From NCBI GenBank assembly GCA_030761205.1, contig JAULJL010000025.1, positions 4,636,001-4,700,000 on the forward strand: a DNA stretch of 64,000 nt. The letters run 5' to 3'. Positions 60,001-64,000 of the stretch are shown here, one piece after another (the stretch's first letter is position 1; the number at the start of each line of letters is the position of its first letter). A program made the position numbers and the translations under genes. The notes under the pieces were generated by a model. The model ran no database searches. It had not been told where the DNA came from and worked only from the letters and a program-made list of their open reading frames with translations. The stretch is from Fremontodendron californicum. Lineage: Eukaryota > Streptophyta > Magnoliopsida > Malvales > Malvaceae.

Positions 60001-63000
60001 ATTGGTTCAATATGTGAAAGGAGTCTCTTTGTACTGAAAACTGTTCTTTTTCCTGTTGACATATTTAAGTGATACTCTTGGTAATTGGTTGCTTATCCTC
60101 CCTCGCTCTTCTATCTACCTAAGGTAGTTGTGAAAGTTAAACTGGCAAGAAAGGTTTAGGTTGTTAGAGCTTATATAGGCATGTTCACAGGTGGGTGGGG
60201 TGCATGAGTTGATTTGCTTGAGCATGTGAGTTTATCTGCCTAGCAAATTATCAGAAGAGAGAGAAAATATAAGGAAAGAAGATTATAGAAAATCAATGTT
60301 GTATTATCCCCTCAAATTTAGAATCTTGTGATGGATAACAACATTATTTTAAAAGTAGCAGCAGCTGTGTTGGAGTTTTGCTATGGAAATAAAATTTGAG
60401 TTGTCAGTACAGCGGTTGTGGAAGGCTTTTCTTTTCTTTCGTTTTTGCTTGTGGCAGTGTAATTAAGCTGATAGCTTCAAAGTTGGTTGCTCTTTCTGGT
60501 TTGGTGTTGGATACTAATGTTTCCACCTCTCTGGAGTTTGTGTATGATAACTACTCTTCATACACTCTTAGCTGTAGATATTTTTTTACTCTTCATTTTT
60601 CCAACCGCTTTTTCTTTCTCTTTTAGGGGACCGTGTGAAATATATCGGACCTAATGTGCAGATTGAAGCCAAAAAAAGGTAATGGATTGACTAATGTGTA
60701 TATTGTTTTGGTTTGTATATTTTTAACATGTTCATCTATATGGTAGATTTCTTTTTAGATTCTGCTTTGTCTTTTCTGTAAAATGTACCATTTCAACAAC
60801 GTTTGATTTGTTAAAGAATTGAAAATGATGATTGTGTAATGTCAGTCTTTACTTCATGAAATTTTATTTGTAATAAAAATGCTAAAGAAGAAGAAATGCT
60901 GTGACTGTAATCATGCATTTTTGGAGGTCACTATGTTGGGGATGGATCTCTTGCCAGTTTGCCTTTTATTTTTATTGTTTCTGTTGTGTTTTCCTTTTGG
61001 TATGAACATTTATAGGGTTCCAAATGATGGAAGGATTAGTGATCTGTCCTCATCCATCTGCTGATAAGATTCCTTATTGACTTGTCCCATGAAATGCCCT
61101 GGAATTTTGAGACTTTGGACTCTCTGCTTTGTAGTATGAGGGGGTACCTGTTTCTGTTTGTTGAAATCAAATGGTTTGAGCTACTAGTTAGTTGTATATA
61201 ATGATTGGTAACAACCATGCTTCTAGGACGGTCATAGCTGTTGTCTGCCTACTAGAAACACCGCCCTAGATTCATCCTCTCCATGAACTTTCATTTCGCC
61301 CTCCAATGATATTGACATTTATATGCATCACAGGATCATATTGGGGAAGATACCAACATCTGATGGTCCAACTAAAGTTTATACAAGTATTCGAGGCAGG
61401 TGGGTTGGTAAGTCGTTCTGATATATAGAAGAAGAGCTCTTAAACCTATTATTTTTGGGGCTTTCTTGAAAATACATTTGTGTAGTGATGGTTCGTTTTC
61501 ATTTTCATTTAAGGATCCTATTGGCCCCTTATATCTTCCATAATGTTTTCCTTTGAGCGAACGATGCAGAGTAATTTTCTTGGTGGGTAGATAAAGTTTG
61601 CTAACCTAGCAAGCTCTAAATCTTTAAAAGATTAGAAACTTAGAAAGATGTCAGTGGTTTTATCCTTTCAGTAGCGGTACTCTTTTTTTTTTTTCAGTTA
61701 TGGTGAGTAGCAACTGTGTTGGTTTCAATCTTCAATACATGACATCCTTTAACTTCATAGACCTGCTTCCCACTTTGCTCAAGTCTTGTCATATCCTTTT
61801 CCTTTCCTTTTTGTCCTGATTCCTTCTTAGTTAGGATGGATGCAAACTATTTGATTAAATTGTGGTGTCTTTAGGAGCCCAACAATTTATGCCATGGTAA
61901 TATTAATATGGGCACTGGCTATGTTACTCGGACTTGGGTATGTTTGATTTATTCTAAGTTTTTCCATGTATTTGGAGGGTCCTTGGGGGATCATATTCCC
62001 ATTCCCATGTCCGAATATGTGTCGGACACGGGTACTTCAAGAAAAATGAAGAGTCTGAGCAACATAGGGCACTGGATACTGGATAGGTTGGTTTCTTAGT
62101 TCTGGCTGTCTAACCCTTGTATGTATAATGAATTAATTGATAGTTGCATCGTGCTTCAAAATCAGAATGGGTGTACAAGAAGGAAACTCCAAAAAGTTTT
62201 GGAGTGAGAATGTGGCTGCATATTAATTTTCCCCCCTTTCTAGAGGACCAAATATAAAGGAAAGCATGATGCAAACAGTATCTACATGGAAAATCTTTTA
62301 ATGTGAACCTTCTTTTGTTGGAACCCATGTGTTGTTTCTCAAAGTTATGACAGCCAGTTGTTTACTAGATATTATATTATTGGCTCCATATGAAGAAATA
62401 ATCTTTTTCCTTATTTTTTTAGTTTTTTTTTTTTGTTGAAAGAGAGCGACAGGAGAGAGAACTTTTTAAAGTGCAAATTACCTCTTTGATACAGTCTCTA
62501 TTTTCTTTTTCTTGTTCTTGATTAAGTGATTGAGGGCTTGTTAACTGTTATTACTATTATTGATACTTGCAGTTCCAACTATGCCTGCTGGTTTTAGAGA
62601 TATTAGCCTTTTCAGGGACATTTAATCTGGTTACATACATCTTGAATTCTTTGTCTATTCTAGAATAGACAGGTGGACAATTATGGAGGGGGCAAGAGTA
62701 GAATGTGATCATACATATTCTGCATTTCTGACAATTGTGGATTAAAAATGGCTGAGTTATTTTCCTGCTTCAAGTTTTAGGCTTTTTATTGGGAAAAAAA
62801 TTATCAATAGGTTTGGGAGTTTCTCAATCATGCAAGTAAGGAATGGGTAACTGGACATACCATGCATTTAGAACACAATATTCCTCTGAGAAGGTGCCAT
62901 TTTGATGTTTTAGCGTCTAATTTGACTACACAAGATATGGTTGAATATCTGGTGTTAATATCTTAAGTGATTAGCATTATGTATGGGTCCTTGTTTCAAA

Positions 63001-63524
63001 TCATCTACCATTTGGATAGTATCCTGTATTGGTATGTGGAGATGATTAACTTTTTGTTCAGGTCCAGAGGTCCTTGTAGTAAGTTATCTAAAGCCTAAAT
63101 TTCTGTGGAATTGCTTTTATCTATCATGCGTTTGATGTCATTATACTAACCCCGCATTTCTGTGTTTATGGCTCTTTCTTCTAGTAGGAAATTTCTCGTT
63201 TCTTTTCGTTTTGTTAGAAAAAAGTAAAAACTATTGATAGTTGAGGTTCTAATGAAGCTTAAACTTCTCTCTTGAGGGATTCAGGTTATAGCCATATATG
63301 TCTAGTTTTAAACGTCCTAATTTTGATATTCTTGTAGCATTTTAAACTAATCTGTGATGCCTGCAGACCCTTATCTAGTGGTCAACGAGGGGAAGTATAT
63401 GAGGTGAACGGAGACAGAGTTGCTGTCATTTTGGATATTATTAGTGATAACAAAGCAAAAGAAGAAGAGAGGGACGAGAAATCCACAGAGGATTCTGCAA
63501 GCCCACCAGTTTACTGGATAGATG
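57078..63524 (+). CDS. ATAD1/MSP1-like AAA-ATPase, N-terminal part (3' partial)
   Basis: Family members extract mislocalised proteins from mitochondrial membranes; that role is inferred. Eight coding exons in the window: 57078-57661, 57768-57892, 58014-58108, 58200-58409, 59447-59537, 60627-60678, 61334-61399 and 63367-63524, giving 460 residues plus one base. The start is the ATG giving MYARRIRGRSQRWGFV; an upstream TTG in frame is not used. The N-terminus is Arg-rich with no acidic residues for about 30 positions, as in a mitochondrial presequence. Landmarks of the plant family: HENTKNILVECVASNLKHKE, ASSSGRILLQSVPGTELYRE, ARELQVPLLVLDSCVLAP, an acidic stretch (DDCSSESESDDD), LKKGDRVKYIGP, and RPLSSGQRGEVYEVNGDRVA. 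Walker A and B and the rest of the AAA core lie beyond the right edge. Introns 7 and 8 carry MITEs. Confidence 0.88.
61919..62067 (+). mobile_element. CTATG-TIR MITE, copy 12 (AAA-ATPase intron 7)
   Basis: It starts CTATGTTACTCGGACTTGGG and ends GTCTGAGCAACATAG. An exact 8-bp duplication, GGCACTGG, flanks it. It is a short form lacking one of the internal GTGTCGGACACGGGTATG blocks. It is well preserved, so probably young. Confidence 0.92.
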
Positions 63525-63961
63525 GTATACAGCTTACCTCATTAGGGATTTTTTTTTTTGGGTTTCAATCTAAATCAACTTTTCATCCTCTGTATTCACC
63601 AGGTTTGAAGTCTTCATAATTCTGTTCTTGCTTCAGTGTCTCCTGTTAGTAAAACTCAGTTTATTAAAAGCTTGTTTAAATAAATCAGAAGTTCACAACC
63701 AGAAGCTGTTAACTGTATCAACCAAATATAATGTTTGTGATAGAAGGAATATTGGATTATAGAAAAATTAGCCTGAATGTTTACAATATCGTGTTGCTTG
63801 AGCTGATATTTTCTTTTGTTGTTCATAATCATTCCATTGTTTTTAGTAGGCAAGATATTCTTGAAAAGCACACAGCTTGATGGAATATGCTAATCTATTA
63901 TATCTCATTTTTTTTTAACCTTGGCTTCTTAGGAAATGTTTTGTTAAAAAATTGTTGTGAT

Positions 63962-64000
63962 CTATGTTACTCAGACTCGGATGTGAGTGTCGGACACAGG
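63962..64000 (+). mobile_element. CTATG-TIR MITE, copy 13, cut by window end
   Basis: The left end is present: CTATGTTACTCAGACTCGG, then ATGTGAGTGTCGGACACAGG at the edge. It lies after exon 8 of the AAA-ATPase, so within intron 8. The rest is outside the window. Confidence 0.85.

Overview
The window is nuclear DNA from a eudicot plant. All six recognised genes are plant genes split by short AT-rich GT-AG introns, and the background is very AT-rich (with AT microsatellites and long A/T runs). No bacterial-style operons, viral genes or CRISPR arrays were seen. I cannot name the species from the sequence alone.

Layout. 1-1.95 kb: AT-rich flank with a MITE. 1.95-4.87 kb (+): RPL36A (eL42), whose second intron carries two transposon insertions. 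4.98-5.16 kb: a fold-back element. 6.92-12.67 kb (-): HCF136, a photosystem II assembly factor of the thylakoid lumen. 14.15-15.34 kb: a PIF/Harbinger-like element with internal tandem repeats. 16.28-20.69 kb (-): nucleolin. 21.9-30.1 kb: an accessory block with a nested fold-back MITE, a 66-bp tandem repeat, a Mutator-like element of about 3.7 kb carrying a decayed plant-mobile-domain gene, a Helitron, and a CGGATATCC-type minisatellite. 30.37-36.72 kb (-): an Rgp1-domain protein. 37.5-41.9 kb: intergenic, with a deleted Mutator-like derivative that keeps a CCHC zinc-knuckle remnant. 42.06-46.99 kb (+): cytosolic glutamine synthetase GS1. 47.3-50.2 kb: several inverted-repeat MITEs. 51.06-52.82 kb: an organelle-derived insertion that joins a mitochondrial atp8 fragment to the plastid trnI-trnA spacer. 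53.9-55.3 kb: a second Helitron. 57.08 kb to the right edge (+): the N-terminal part of a mitochondrial-type ATAD1/MSP1-like AAA-ATPase, cut by the window end.

The genes have unrelated housekeeping roles (translation, photosystem II assembly, ribosome biogenesis, Golgi/Rab trafficking, nitrogen assimilation, mitochondrial protein quality control) and show no functional clustering. RPL36A, nucleolin and the AAA-ATPase share telo-box and/or GGCCCA (site II-like) motifs upstream, typical of plant growth-linked genes.

The most striking feature is a short inverted-repeat element (TIR CTATGTTACTCGGACTC, about 150-205 bp, 8-bp target duplication). It occurs 13 times, and every copy lies inside an intron of five of the six genes; none was seen between genes. 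The second is the architecture of the Mutator-like element at 23.1-26.8 kb: terminal inverted repeats of about 75 bp, and just inside each a tandem array of palindromes spaced about 67 bp. Two decayed relatives lie elsewhere in the window.
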